A DNA stretch of 64,000 nt from Haloarcula pellucida (GTDB lineage: Archaea > Halobacteriota > Halobacteria > Halobacteriales > Haloarculaceae). A program made the position numbers and the translations under genes. The first letter of the stretch is position 1; each line of letters starts with the position of its first letter. Below are positions 16,669 through 25,780 of this stretch, piece after piece. The DNA lies in contig NZ_BMOU01000001.1 in NCBI RefSeq assembly GCF_014647235.1, forward strand, positions 476,262-540,261. Direction: 5' to 3'. A model generated the notes under the pieces. It made no database searches and was not told the origin of the DNA. It saw only the letters and a list, made by a program, of their open reading frames with translations.

Positions 16669-18081
16669 ATGGCCCAGCGAAACGTCGTCGTCCTGTGTCT
16701 CGATACGGTCCGTGCCGATAGCTTCTGCGTCCACGCCGACAGGATACGTGACCGGGCCGCCCTCGTCCACGGTGGCTGTCGGGCGCCCAGCGCGTGGAGC
16801 GTGCCGAGTCACGCCAGTCTGTTCACCGGCGAGTTACCCCACCAGCACGGCGTCCACACGCACGCTCGACACTACGACGGCGTCGGGCCGAGTGAGACGT
16901 TCCTCGGCGACCTCCCGGACGCGTACCACACCGCCTGTATCAGCGCGAACCGGTGGGTGAGCGATGCGTTCGGCATCGGCCGGTTCTTCGACGAGACGGT
17001 GTTCGTTCCCGGGGGGTGCGTGGTCCCCGACGCACGGAACCCCGCGTGGGACGCCGACGGAACGCTGACTGCGGTCCGTGCCGCGGTCACCGGTGACCGA
17101 CCGCTCGGCGCACTGGCCAACGTCGCCGCCGAGCGGGTCCGTTCGGCGATGCTCGACCATCCCCGACTGCAGGGGTTGCCCGTCCCCGCCCCCACTGACA
17201 ACGGCGGCACCGCCGTCCTCGAACGCGCGCGCAGAGCGGTCGTCGACCGCGACGATCCCGTGGTCTGTTTCGCGAACCTCATGGACGCCCACGCCCCCTA
17301 CTGGCACTGGCGGGGGATGGCTGACTACGGGGTCTCCAGACGGTGGTCGGACCGACGGCTGGATACGTGGGCCGTCAACACGGCTGCGGACATGGGGCCG
17401 TACGCCGACGACGTCGACTCCCTCAGAGCCATCTACGACGCACGGGTCCGCTATCTCGACCGCATCGTGGCCGACTTCGTCGATTCGGTCGTCGCGGAGA
17501 CGGACCGAGAGACCACCGTCGTGGTCACGAGCGACCACGGTCACAACCTCGCGTATCCGGCCGACAGGGGTCTCCTCGACCACACTAGCAGCCTCACCGA
17601 GGGGCTGTTGCACGTCCCGTTCGCCGTGGTGAATCCACCGACCGACGGTGCCGTGCCGTCGCTGAACGCTGGCCGTCACCTCCCGCTTCGTCGTCTCGGC
17701 GCGTTCGTCTCCGGCCTCACCGTCGACGAACTCCGCGACGTGACGGCCGACCGGGTCGCCGCTGAAGTCCTCGGACGCACGCCGACGTGGGACGACCCGC
17801 CCGATGACCCCCGGTGGGACCGCGCGGTGCGGTGCGTCTACGAGGACGACACGAAGACCGTGTGGGACGTGACCGGCGAGACGCGACGGTACACCCTCGA
17901 CGCCGACCGACCGAGTTGGCAGTCGAGGGTCGGACGGCGAGACGGCCTCCCGGCCGCCGACACCGACCCGCCCTTCGAGACCGCAATCGAGTCCGCCAAG
18001 CGAGGCGCGGTCGACGGGACTGCAGCGGCGACCGTCGACGACGACACTGCCCGGCACCTCGAACAACTGGGCTATCGGTGA
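16669..18081 (+). CDS. Sulfatase-like hydrolase (alkaline phosphatase superfamily)
   Basis: 470 residues, no signal peptide. Family marks: VVVLCLDTVRADSF with the metal-binding Asp-Thr, the active-site region APSAWSVPSHASLFTGELP (about residues 42-60), NLMDAHAPYW, and the second metal cluster TSDHGHNLAYP (about 287). The residue normally converted to formylglycine (Cys or Ser of C/S-x-P-S-R) is Ser here and the Arg is replaced by His, so the enzyme could be a non-sulfatase member such as a phosphoesterase or phosphoethanolamine-type transferase. The C-terminal 120 residues are variable and haloarchaeal. Head-to-head with folP; substrate unknown. Confidence 0.85.
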   Translation: MAQRNVVVLCLDTVRADSFCVHADRIRDRAALVHGGCRAPSAWSVPSHASLFTGELPHQHGVHTHARHYDGVGPSETFLGDLPDAYHTACISANRWVSDAFGIGRFFDETVFVPGGCVVPDARNPAWDADGTLTAVRAAVTGDRPLGALANVAAERVRSAMLDHPRLQGLPVPAPTDNGGTAVLERARRAVVDRDDPVVCFANLMDAHAPYWHWRGMADYGVSRRWSDRRLDTWAVNTAADMGPYADDVDSLRAIYDARVRYLDRIVADFVDSVVAETDRETTVVVTSDHGHNLAYPADRGLLDHTSSLTEGLLHVPFAVVNPPTDGAVPSLNAGRHLPLRRLGAFVSGLTVDELRDVTADRVAAEVLGRTPTWDDPPDDPRWDRAVRCVYEDDTKTVWDVTGETRRYTLDADRPSWQSRVGRRDGLPAADTDPPFETAIESAKRGAVDGTAAATVDDDTARHLEQLGYR

Positions 18082-18130
18082 GTCACACCTCGGCTCTGGA
18101 CGGGCGGTCGACGCGACGAGGCGACTGACA

Positions 18131-18140
18131 GTTTTATTTA
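18131..18140 (+). promoter_or_regulatory. TATA box of the APH-like kinase gene
   Basis: The sequence gttttattta sits 24-33 bases before the GTG start at 18164 and is the only AT run in the 82-base gap. It supports the GTG start and a leaderless transcript. Confidence 0.6.
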
Positions 18141-18163
18141 GCCCTCCCGCTTAGCCGCTCAGT

Positions 18164-19177
18164 GTGTCGACGCCGGAACGAGACATCGAGGCGGTTCTCG
18201 ACGAGTCCGGTCCCGACTACGACGGGTTCTCGTTCGAGACTCCGGGTGGTGGCCACCAGAGCGACGTCTATCTGGTGACGCTCTCGCACGCCGGCGAGGA
18301 GTACGAGGTGGTGGTGAAGTTCAAACCGCCGGGCGACGTGCCGTTCGACGTCGAACCGAAACTCCACGAGTACGTCGCCAACCGGACTGACGTGCCGGTT
18401 CCACGAATCCTCGTGTTCAAGCGCGACCCGACCGTCGACGTCCCACCGTACTTCGTCACCGAACGCGTCCACGGCGAGAACCTCGCCGAGGAGTTCGCGG
18501 GGCTCTCGACCGACCACCGCTCCCGAATCCTTCGACAGGCGGGTACGATTCTCGGAGATATGCACTCCGAAATCGGGTTCGAGGCCTTCGGCCGCCTCGA
18601 CTTGCACGACGGTCGGCTCATCGTCCGCGACTGGATGGGGAGCTGGCGCGAGTACTTCGAACAGCTCACCCGGACCCACCTCTCGCGGCTGGCCGATACT
18701 CGGTTCGCCGACGTCGCCGACCGTGCGACGACGCGCATCGAGCCAGCGCTAGACGTCGTCCCCGAGGACGGCGTCCCGAGACTCGTCCACGACGACTTCC
18801 GGCCGGCGAACCTCATGTTCGACGCCGAGGCCGAGGCCCCTATCACGGCCGTCCTCGACTGGCAGGACGTACTGGCGGCCTTACCGGAATACAACCTCGC
18901 ACAGACGGAGTTTCTCTTCGTCGACTCCTCGTTTCGCGATCCGGAGATACGCGAGACGCTCCGCTCGGCGTTCCACGAGGGCTATCGCTCACAGCGGCCG
19001 ATGACGTTCGAGGAGGGGTACGAGAACCGACGTCCCCTCTATCAGCTCTCGACGCTGTTGTGGCGGATGGCCGGGTTCGACGCCGCCTTCGCCGAGGAGT
19101 CGGGGCTCGCACAGGCCCGCGCCGAGGCACAGTACCGCCAGCAGTTCGAACGTCTCATCGAGACGATTCCGTCCTGA
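18164..19177 (+). CDS. Phosphotransferase family protein (APH/choline kinase-like)
   Basis: 337 residues starting at GTG. The protein-kinase-like APH fold is shown by the ATP lysine in VVVKFKPP (about residue 45), the Brenner-type catalytic loop VHDDFRPANLMF (Asp about residue 209, Asn about 214) and the metal-binding VLDWQDVLAALPEYNLA. Substrates of such enzymes range from aminoglycosides to small alcohols and sugars; nothing nearby says which. Complete motifs suggest an active kinase. It follows the sulfatase-like gene in the same direction with its own promoter. Confidence 0.9.
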   Translation: MSTPERDIEAVLDESGPDYDGFSFETPGGGHQSDVYLVTLSHAGEEYEVVVKFKPPGDVPFDVEPKLHEYVANRTDVPVPRILVFKRDPTVDVPPYFVTERVHGENLAEEFAGLSTDHRSRILRQAGTILGDMHSEIGFEAFGRLDLHDGRLIVRDWMGSWREYFEQLTRTHLSRLADTRFADVADRATTRIEPALDVVPEDGVPRLVHDDFRPANLMFDAEAEAPITAVLDWQDVLAALPEYNLAQTEFLFVDSSFRDPEIRETLRSAFHEGYRSQRPMTFEEGYENRRPLYQLSTLLWRMAGFDAAFAEESGLAQARAEAQYRQQFERLIETIPS

Positions 19178-19427
19178 CTCGCCCCGCTTTTCGACTCGTA
19201 GGGCGGTCCCGGCGACCGTCGACCTACACAGGCCGTGTGGGACGGTGCGGCCGACGGAGATATTCCGGACACGCCAAAGCAGCGTTCAGCAGTGAGTTGG
19301 GAACAAATTTCAGTAGTTTTAATCCGTAGCTATACGCAGGCCGACCCATGACGGTTGCCCTCCCCTCGCGAGTCGGCCCTCTGTGCATCGATTATCGAAC
19401 GAACGTTCGGCCGACCCGGAGGCGACG

Positions 19428-20906
19428 ATGCGACGTCTGACGCTCCTCGCGGTCGCGATACTCGTCGCCGTCGTACCGGTGACCGTCGCCGGTGCCGGCG
19501 TCAACGCGTCGGTCACCGGCGTCGACGTCACGCCGTCCGGGCCCGCTCCCGGCGAGACGGTCACGTTCACACCGACGGTACGGAACCTCCAGAGCAGCAG
19601 CGACTCGCTCGATATCCGGGCCATCGCGCTCCGCCGCGCCGGTGGCGGGGGCATCACCGAATATACGCGAGTGCGCAACGTCGGGACCATCACACCGGGA
19701 TCCGAAATTCAGGTGCCGCTCACACACACGTTCGAGACGGCGGGGACCCGCGATATGCGCGTGTTCGTCTACGCGTACAATCCCAACGCTAGCGAAACTG
19801 TCCAGCTCCGGTATCCGGTCTCGGTCTCCGTTCGGGAGCGGCATCCGCAACTCGATATCAAGGCCAACGATTCCGTCGCTGGCGTCCCCTCGTCGGGTAC
19901 CGTCACCGTCGCGAACGGCCTCGATACCAACGTCTCCAACGCCGAGATAACGGTCTCCGGCGACGGCGTCACGATGCTCGAAGAGCGGACCGTGGTGGCT
20001 ACGCTCGGTCCGGGCGACACCGTGACAGCGCCGTTCCGGTTCCGTCCGGAGAGCGAGGGCCCGCACGAACTCGAAGCGACGCTCTCGTACACCATCGCCG
20101 GTGACACCGAACGGACAGTGACCCGGAGCAAGACGATTCGCAGCGAGGGCCTCCGCGAGGGCGTCGTCCTCGATGCGACCGGCGTCGGCAGCGGCGGCGA
20201 CCGTGCCCTCGCCGTCGACGTCATCAATCGGGGCAACGCGCCCATCGAGGACGTCGTCGTCACGGCCGCGTCCGACAACGCGACGTTCCGTCAGGCCATC
20301 GTACGGGAGGTCGAACCCGGGTCGTCCGAACGCGTCCGTCTGAACGCCACTCTCTCGGAACCGCGCGCCAACGTCACCGTCGAGACTCGGTACGAGGTCG
20401 GCACGGCCGAGCGACGTGCGACGACGACCACCGAACTCCGGTCGGCCCCGGGCACTATCGGCTTGACTGGCCTGTCGGTCTCCCGCGAGGGCGGGGTCGT
20501 CCAGATTACGGGCAGTGCGAGCAACCTCGGGATGACCGAGGCCAACAGCGTCGTTCTCAGCGTCGTCCCCACCGACAGCGTGGAACCGGCGGCGCCGAAC
20601 AAAGACTACTTCGTCGGGACGGTTCCGGCGAGCGATTTCGTCTCGTTCGACCTGACTGCGCGGACCGACGGGAACGTCACGTCGGTCCCGGTCGAGGTGT
20701 CGTATCTCGTCGACGGTGACCGCAAGCGCCAGACAGTGCAGGTGAACGCCGGCAGCGCCGACACCAGTCAGAACAGGACACCGACGGACCAGCGGTCCAG
20801 CAGTGGTCTCTTGCCGGTCGCCGCTGTCGGGGCCGTCGCCCTCCTCATCGTCGGGGGTATCCTCGTCCGGCGGTATCAGCGCGGGGACGACGACGAGGAC
20901 CTATGA
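19428..20906 (+). CDS. Exported CARDB-like protein, partner of an ABC transporter
   Basis: 492 residues. A signal peptide (RRLTLLAVAILVAVVPVTVAGAG) leads into tandem Ig-like CARDB-type beta domains (for example VTFTPTVRNLQSSSDSLDIRAI, SGTVTVANGLDTNVSNAEITV and LAVDVINRGNAPIEDVVV), then a Ser/Thr/Gln-rich stalk and one C-terminal helix (LLPVAAVGAVALLIVGGILVRR) with an acidic cytoplasmic tail. This anchors the domains outside the cell. The last codons overlap the ATPase gene by four bases. In bacterial MacAB the extracytoplasmic partner is a membrane-fusion protein; here a CARDB protein fills that operon position, so a role in substrate handling at the cell surface is inferred. Confidence 0.85.
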   Translation: MRRLTLLAVAILVAVVPVTVAGAGVNASVTGVDVTPSGPAPGETVTFTPTVRNLQSSSDSLDIRAIALRRAGGGGITEYTRVRNVGTITPGSEIQVPLTHTFETAGTRDMRVFVYAYNPNASETVQLRYPVSVSVRERHPQLDIKANDSVAGVPSSGTVTVANGLDTNVSNAEITVSGDGVTMLEERTVVATLGPGDTVTAPFRFRPESEGPHELEATLSYTIAGDTERTVTRSKTIRSEGLREGVVLDATGVGSGGDRALAVDVINRGNAPIEDVVVTAASDNATFRQAIVREVEPGSSERVRLNATLSEPRANVTVETRYEVGTAERRATTTTELRSAPGTIGLTGLSVSREGGVVQITGSASNLGMTEANSVVLSVVPTDSVEPAAPNKDYFVGTVPASDFVSFDLTARTDGNVTSVPVEVSYLVDGDRKRQTVQVNAGSADTSQNRTPTDQRSSSGLLPVAAVGAVALLIVGGILVRRYQRGDDDEDL

Positions 20907-21583
20907 CCGTCATCGACGCGTACGACCTCGTCAAGCGGTATCGAACCGGCGGCGAGACGCTGGAAGCGCTCGGCGGTGTCGACTTCTCGCTGTCTGCCGG
21001 CGAGTTCGTCTCGATCATGGGACCGAGCGGCAGCGGGAAGACCACGCTCCTGAACATCCTCGGGTTGCTCGCGACGCCGACGGAGGGCCGTCTCACGCTG
21101 AACGGCCGCGACGTGACTGACCTCGGCGACCGGAAGCGTACGCGCCTCCGCAAACGGACAATCGGATTCGTCTTCCAGCACTTCTATCTCCTCCCGACGC
21201 TCTCTGCCGTCGAGAACGTCGAGGTCCCTCGCCTGTTCGACCGTGATCCCGGCCGAACCGCCCGCGCTGAGGACCTGTTGACGCGCGTGGGACTCGGTGA
21301 CCGTCTGGACCACCGACCCGACGAACTCTCTGGCGGGCAGAAACAGCGCGTCGCCATCGCTCGCTCGCTCATCAACGACCCGACTATCGTCCTCGCCGAC
21401 GAACCCACCGGGAGCCTAGACCGTGAGACGGGTCGGCAGATTCTCGACGAGTTCCGCCGCATCGCCGACGAACAGGACGTCGCCATCGTCGCCGTGACAC
21501 ACGACGAACTGGTCAACGAGTACGTCGACCGGACCGTCAACCTCGTCGACGGCACCGTCGGCAAGGAGGTGCTGAATGCTTGA
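20903..21583 (+). CDS. ABC transporter ATP-binding protein, LolD/MacB type
   Basis: 226 residues: Walker [10 protein letters not shown] (residue 38-46), Q-loop [14 protein letters not shown], signature [15 protein letters not shown], Walker [13 protein letters not shown], and H-loop AVTHD. The sequence after Walker B ([11 protein letters not shown]) and the VENVE segment put it in the MacB/LolD/FtsE family, which drives mechanotransmission rather than classical transport. It overlaps the CARDB gene before it by four bases and the permease gene after it by eight, so the three form one operon and complex. Confidence 0.95.
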   Translation: MTVIDAYDLVKRYRTGGETLEALGGVDFSLSAGEFVSIMGPSGSGKTTLLNILGLLATPTEGRLTLNGRDVTDLGDRKRTRLRKRTIGFVFQHFYLLPTLSAVENVEVPRLFDRDPGRTARAEDLLTRVGLGDRLDHRPDELSGGQKQRVAIARSLINDPTIVLADEPTGSLDRETGRQILDEFRRIADEQDVAIVAVTHDELVNEYVDRTVNLVDGTVGKEVLNA

Positions 21584-22721
21584 CCCCCTGTACCGCCGGT
21601 TCCCGTCGGTACTCATGGCTCGACGGAACCTCACACGGACGAAGATGCGCTCGCTGCTCGCGTCGCTTGGCATCGTCATCGGCGTCATCGCCATCGCTTC
21701 TCTGGGGATGTTCGGCGTCGCACTGCAGTACTCGTTTACACAGAATCTCGGTGACCTCGGGAATCAGGTGACCGTCTCGCCGAACCGGGACGCCGGCGTC
21801 ACCTCGCTCTCGGAACGCGACATCCGGGAGATTCAGCGCGTCGCCGGGCCGGGCGTGACAGTCTCTCCGGTCAAGCAGGGTATCGAACCGGTCGCGTACG
21901 ACCGCAAGCAGAACACGTCGGAGTTCATCTACGGGTTAGAGCGTCCCAGCGAGGTATACAACGCATCTGAGGGGCGTGTCCCAGAACCGTTCCGCTCGGG
22001 CGCCCTCGTCGGGACGACCATCGCAGAAGAACACGACTTACACCCGGGGAGTACCATCGCCGTCAACGGGACGACCGTCAGGGTCCGTGCCGTACTCGAA
22101 TCGGGCGACGCCTTCTCCCGGTTGAACCCCGACAGCCGCCTCATCCTCCCTCCCTCGTACTTCCACGAGCGCGGGTACGCACAGGTGTACGTTACCGCTC
22201 GGACCGGCACGCAGGCCAACGAGACGGCCAGCGCCATCAGGGGCGCTCTCAACGACCGAGAGCAACGAGTCACGGTGAACGAACTCGGATCGCTCGTCGA
22301 CACCATCGAACAGCAGTTCCAGATAATCAATACGGTGCTGGTCGGCATCGCCTCTATCTCGCTGCTCGTCGCCGGCATCTCCATCCTCAACGTGATGCTC
22401 ATGTCGACCGTCGAACGCCGCGAGGAGATCGGCGTCCTGCGAGCCGTCGGCTACCAGAAGCGCGACGTCCTCAAAGTGATGCTGACCGAGGCCACGCTGC
22501 TGGGCATCGTCGGCGGGTTGGTCGGCGTCGTCCTCAGCCTCGGGGCCGGCCTCGCTATCAACCACTACACCGTCGGCGACGCGATGGCGGTGTTCCGCCT
22601 CGCGAACGCGTGGTACCTGCTCGCCGCCTTCGGCTTCGCCGTGGTGACGAGCATCGTCAGCGGTCTCTATCCGGCGTGGAAAGCAGCGAGCGAAGAACCG
22701 GTCGAAGCGCTACGGGGTTAG
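21576..22721 (+). CDS. ABC transporter permease, FtsX/MacB type
   Basis: 381 residues with the four-helix type VII ABC topology: one helix near the N-terminus ([24 protein letters not shown]), an extracytoplasmic MacB_PCD-like domain of about 200 residues (about 60-250), and three helices at the end ([60 protein letters not shown]). The conserved [19 protein letters not shown] coupling helix contacts the ATPase. With the CARDB lipid- or protein-binding partner upstream it probably exports or extracts a surface component. The substrate is unknown. Ends facing a HTH-like gene whose stop overlaps it by four bases. Confidence 0.95.
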   Translation: MLDPLYRRFPSVLMARRNLTRTKMRSLLASLGIVIGVIAIASLGMFGVALQYSFTQNLGDLGNQVTVSPNRDAGVTSLSERDIREIQRVAGPGVTVSPVKQGIEPVAYDRKQNTSEFIYGLERPSEVYNASEGRVPEPFRSGALVGTTIAEEHDLHPGSTIAVNGTTVRVRAVLESGDAFSRLNPDSRLILPPSYFHERGYAQVYVTARTGTQANETASAIRGALNDREQRVTVNELGSLVDTIEQQFQIINTVLVGIASISLLVAGISILNVMLMSTVERREEIGVLRAVGYQKRDVLKVMLTEATLLGIVGGLVGVVLSLGAGLAINHYTVGDAMAVFRLANAWYLLAAFGFAVVTSIVSGLYPAWKAASEEPVEALRG

Positions 22722-23230
22722 GGCGTCGTCTCGACGCCGGGTTCGAGCCACGGTTCGGTCCGGCCCACCGTCACCGAATCGAACTGGACGAGCCAGTCCC
22801 CGTCGCCACGCTCGAACGCTTCCAGTGCGTCACCCACGGTGTAGGTCATGTCGTCGTCGGTGCAGGGGAAGACGGCCTCCAACTGCTTGTCGTCGTAGAT
22901 GGCCAGCGAGACGACGGGGAACACGACCACGTCGTCGACCCGGTCCAGTCCGACGTAACTTCGAGTCCGCCGCTCGAACGCCGGTTCGAGCGACGAACCG
23001 TTCCGCTCTGACCAGTCGCGGAACTCCTCGTAGGTCGCGAGCGCGCCGGACCGCTTGTCCTCGGCCATCGTCCGGATGCGCTGCCACTCACCAGCGACCA
23101 TCGAGTCCGTGAAGACGCCGTTGGCTTCGAGTCGCTTGACCCGGTTGAGCACCTGCTGCTGGGCATCGAACGTGCCGTAAGTGTCTCCGCGAAGATACAG
23201 TTCCGCCCGAAGGTGTGTGTCGTCTGTCAT
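22718..23230 (-). CDS. Conserved haloarchaeal protein, HTH-domain-like, unknown function
   Basis: 170 residues, soluble and acidic. The N-terminal half (LRAELYLRGDTYGTFDAQQQVLNRVKRLEANGVFTD) is a beta strand followed by helices and looks like the start of a winged-helix module; the rest (YVGLDRVDDVVVFPVVSLAIYDDKQLEAVFPC) is a mixed fold of unknown type. Such proteins are widespread in haloarchaea and annotated as HTH domain proteins, without known target. The start at 23230 (MTDDTHL) was chosen over the upstream ATG because it follows family-like sequence and an AT-rich promoter precedes it. Confidence 0.7.
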   Translation of the reverse strand: MTDDTHLRAELYLRGDTYGTFDAQQQVLNRVKRLEANGVFTDSMVAGEWQRIRTMAEDKRSGALATYEEFRDWSERNGSSLEPAFERRTRSYVGLDRVDDVVVFPVVSLAIYDDKQLEAVFPCTDDDMTYTVGDALEAFERGDGDWLVQFDSVTVGRTEPWLEPGVETTP

Positions 23231-23652
23231 GGCCCTCTCGTTCGAACCATCTCCTGACGACAACTAAACTCTTTCCCAGATTTCCATATACGAATAACTA
23301 TATATTCTCACGAAGGAACTACGTCCAATAGGGTCTGAAAGTGCCGTAAAATGCACTTTCCGGAGTATATATCGTGACACATTGTGACAACAAGTAACAA
23401 CGATATTTCTGCAGTGGTCGATGGCTGTTTCGTCCGGCGTCGAAAAATCGCGGGGTGTACTACCGCGCGGTATTCATCGGTGGTTCGATCGACGAGCGAG
23501 ACGGACGAAATCCGCCCGCCGTGGTAGCGACTGGCCGGTAGCCGCGTTCGACAGTGACGGTTCGAGAAGAGACCGCTCGTGACGGTACTCGATCGCGGAT
23601 CACTGCGTTCCCCGCTCGCTATTCGATGGGAACCCCTCCGATCGGTTCCGCG
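23231..23652. other. Intergenic region with AT-rich promoter patch
   Basis: The first half (about 23265-23420) is AT-rich; on the minus strand it contains AGAATATATAGTTATTCGTATATGG (positions 23291-23315), a strong TATA-like cluster, and GAGTTTAGTTG closer to the 22718-23230 start. The second half is GC-rich with no convincing open frame, although the 3' end of the methionine synthase gene begins at 23653. No RNA gene, repeat or terminator was recognised beyond this. Confidence 0.45.
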
Positions 23653-24726
23653 TTAGTCGTCCGCGCTTGCTTCCGCACCGCTCGCGACGACGTCGATCTC
23701 GCCGGCGTCGAGTTCCTGTTCGACTTCTCGGGCCGCCTGCACCATGTTCTCCATCTTGCCACGCGCAATCTCGCGAGGCAGGAGTTTCACGCCACAGTCC
23801 GGCGAGACGGTGAGTTGCTCCGGCGGGACGACTTCGAGCCCCTTCTTGATGTTGTCCTTGATGCTTTCGACGGACTCGACCTCCGCGGTGTGTGCGTCGA
23901 GGACGCCCATCGCGAAGTCCTTCGTGAACTCGTGTTCCTTGAACACGTCGAGTTGCTCGTAGTTCCCGTTGGCGAGTTCGAGGTCGTACTCGTGGACGGG
24001 GTAGTCCAGAATCTCGGGATAGATACGAGAGTAGTCGCCGTAACAGACGTGCAGGCCGAGTCGCACGTCGTCCGGAATCTCGTCGACGATGCGTTCGAGA
24101 CACTCGCCGACGATGGCGTGGTCGTCCGGCGTCGTCGCCAGCGCCGGTTCGTCGATCTGGATGTAGCGCGCGCCGGCCTCGACCAGCGCCTCTATCTCCT
24201 CGTTGACGAGGTCGGCCAGTTCGTAGGCCAGTTGCTCCTCGCTGTCGTAGACCTCGTTGAACGACCAGTTCGCGAGCGTGTAGGGGCCGGTAATCGGGAC
24301 CTTCACGGGTCGCTCGGCGACCTCGTCGGTGAACTCGAACTCCTCGACGAGCCACTGCTCGCCGTACTCGACTTCGTCGGCGACGGAGGGCTTATCGAAG
24401 TAGTTGTGGCCCCACACCTTCACGCGGCCGTTGAACTCGTAGCCGTCGATGCGGTGAGCGAAGTACTCGACCATCTCGTTGCGTCGCATCTCGCCGTCAC
24501 AGATGACGTCGAGACCACAGCGTTCGTGCTCGTGCGTGATGAGTCGCGAGGCGTCGTCTTTCGACTCCTCCCACTCGTCCTCGCCGAAGTCGGCGTCCTC
24601 GTCCTCGAACATCTCGCGGGCGCGGTCGTGCCACTTCGGCTTGGGGTAGGAGCCGACGACTGTCGTCAGCAGGAAGTGGTCGTTCGGGTGATCCTCCGGT
24701 CGGAACTGCTCTCGTGGGCCAGTCAT
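23653..24726 (-). CDS. metE: Cobalamin-independent methionine synthase, core catalytic subunit
   Basis: 357 residues, corresponding to the C-terminal catalytic barrel of bacterial MetE. The start VVGSYPKPKWHD (about residue 24-33) is the typical beginning of that domain. Zinc ligands are His226 and Cys228 (in LHVCYGDY), probably Glu250 (YDLEL), and Cys311 (SPDCGVKLLPRE). The folate half of MetE is missing, as in archaeal core MetE proteins, which take the methyl group from a corrinoid rather than from polyglutamyl folate. Its ATG overlaps the stop codon of the upstream MetE-like gene by four bases. Involved in methionine formation. Confidence 0.93.
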   Translation of the reverse strand: MTGPREQFRPEDHPNDHFLLTTVVGSYPKPKWHDRAREMFEDEDADFGEDEWEESKDDASRLITHEHERCGLDVICDGEMRRNEMVEYFAHRIDGYEFNGRVKVWGHNYFDKPSVADEVEYGEQWLVEEFEFTDEVAERPVKVPITGPYTLANWSFNEVYDSEEQLAYELADLVNEEIEALVEAGARYIQIDEPALATTPDDHAIVGECLERIVDEIPDDVRLGLHVCYGDYSRIYPEILDYPVHEYDLELANGNYEQLDVFKEHEFTKDFAMGVLDAHTAEVESVESIKDNIKKGLEVVPPEQLTVSPDCGVKLLPREIARGKMENMVQAAREVEQELDAGEIDVVASGAEASADD

Positions 24727-25718
24727 GCTTCCACCTCTTCTAAGTCAGCGGCGTTCGCAAGCGATTCCAGTTTGTCCGCGAACTTGTTGACGGGGAGATA
24801 GAACAGTTCGGTGTTCGCGGTGGCATAGACGGTGTCATAGACGGTGTTGGTCTGCTGTTCGAACCAGTCGATGCGGTCACGGATGGTCTCGGGGGACTCC
24901 ACCAGCGTGTTCTGGCCGTCGACGACGCCGAGGGCGACGTCGTCTTTCGTCCCGTACTCCTGAACGTTGTAGACGTTGCTGTCGTGGTCGGAGACGAGGT
25001 CGAAGCCGATGGCGTCGACGTCGGCGTCCATCAGGTGGGCGTAGGTCTTCTCCTCGATGGGACCCCAATAGGTGTGGGTGACCACGTCGGCGTCGGTGGC
25101 GTTCGCGACGGCGTCGATAGCTTCGCTCGCGCGTTCGTCCGTCCCGTCATCGGGGTCGTTCTCGACGAGCGACGGCTCTAGCAGGAACAGCGTCTCGACG
25201 TCGGGGAACTGCTCGACCTCGCCGGCGAGGAACTCGGCGATGGCGTCGAGGAAGGCGGCCTCGTCGCCGTAGTAGTCGTCGGTCGCGAGGTCCGCCAGCG
25301 AGTACGGGCCCGGCAGGACCGCCTGCAGGCCGTCGTCGACCAGTTCGGCCGCGGCGTCGAGTTCGGCGGCGACGTCGCCGTCTGCCGTCAGGTCGTCCTG
25401 CACGACCGGCTCTCGGTAGAAGTTGTTGTTGTCGTAGTAGCGGACGATGCCGCGGGTCTCGACGCTGTCGTGGACCGCAAGCGGGTGGGCGAGCATGTCG
25501 TCCCAGCGGAGCTGTCCTTCGACGACGCGGTCGAGTCCGGCGTCCTGCTGGAGCGAAATCACTTCCTCGCGAGCGCGGTCGTATGCGTCGACGATCTCTC
25601 CACCTTCGTCACCGCTGATGAGGTCCGTCTTCTGATGCCCCTTCAGGTCAGACAGTTCGTCCTTGGCCCAGTCCGGTAGCGGGAACAGGCCCGGTGTCGT
25701 GGCGACTATCTGTGTCAT
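24723..25718 (-). CDS. MetE-like partner lacking zinc ligands
   Basis: 331 residues related to the MetE/UROD barrel: VATTPGLFPLPDW at the start, VEGQLRWDDMLAHPL, LPGPYSLADLA, DVETLFLLEPSL and VALGVVDGQNTLVE. The protein contains no cysteine at all: the LHVCYG zinc-ligand segment is THTYWG here and SPDCGVKLLP is TANTELFYLP, so it cannot bind zinc as MetE does. It is translated just before the zinc-bearing paralogue (ATGA overlap), suggesting a heteromer in which this subunit provides the methyl-donor or substrate site. A TATA (AAATATTAAAG on the minus strand) lies about 29 bases upstream. Confidence 0.88.
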   Translation of the reverse strand: MTQIVATTPGLFPLPDWAKDELSDLKGHQKTDLISGDEGGEIVDAYDRAREEVISLQQDAGLDRVVEGQLRWDDMLAHPLAVHDSVETRGIVRYYDNNNFYREPVVQDDLTADGDVAAELDAAAELVDDGLQAVLPGPYSLADLATDDYYGDEAAFLDAIAEFLAGEVEQFPDVETLFLLEPSLVENDPDDGTDERASEAIDAVANATDADVVTHTYWGPIEEKTYAHLMDADVDAIGFDLVSDHDSNVYNVQEYGTKDDVALGVVDGQNTLVESPETIRDRIDWFEQQTNTVYDTVYATANTELFYLPVNKFADKLESLANAADLEEVEA

Positions 25719-25742
25719 TGCACTCGGCTACGAAATGACGGG

Positions 25743-25756
25743 CTTTAATATTTCCT
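25743..25756 (-). promoter_or_regulatory. TATA box of the metE operon
   Basis: The minus-strand sequence GAAATATTAAAG lies 25-38 bases before the first ATG of the operon (25718), the standard leaderless spacing. It stands in an AT patch within GC-rich DNA. Confidence 0.65.
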
Positions 25757-25780
25757 ATTCGAGAAAATGCGCCAAAGTAA

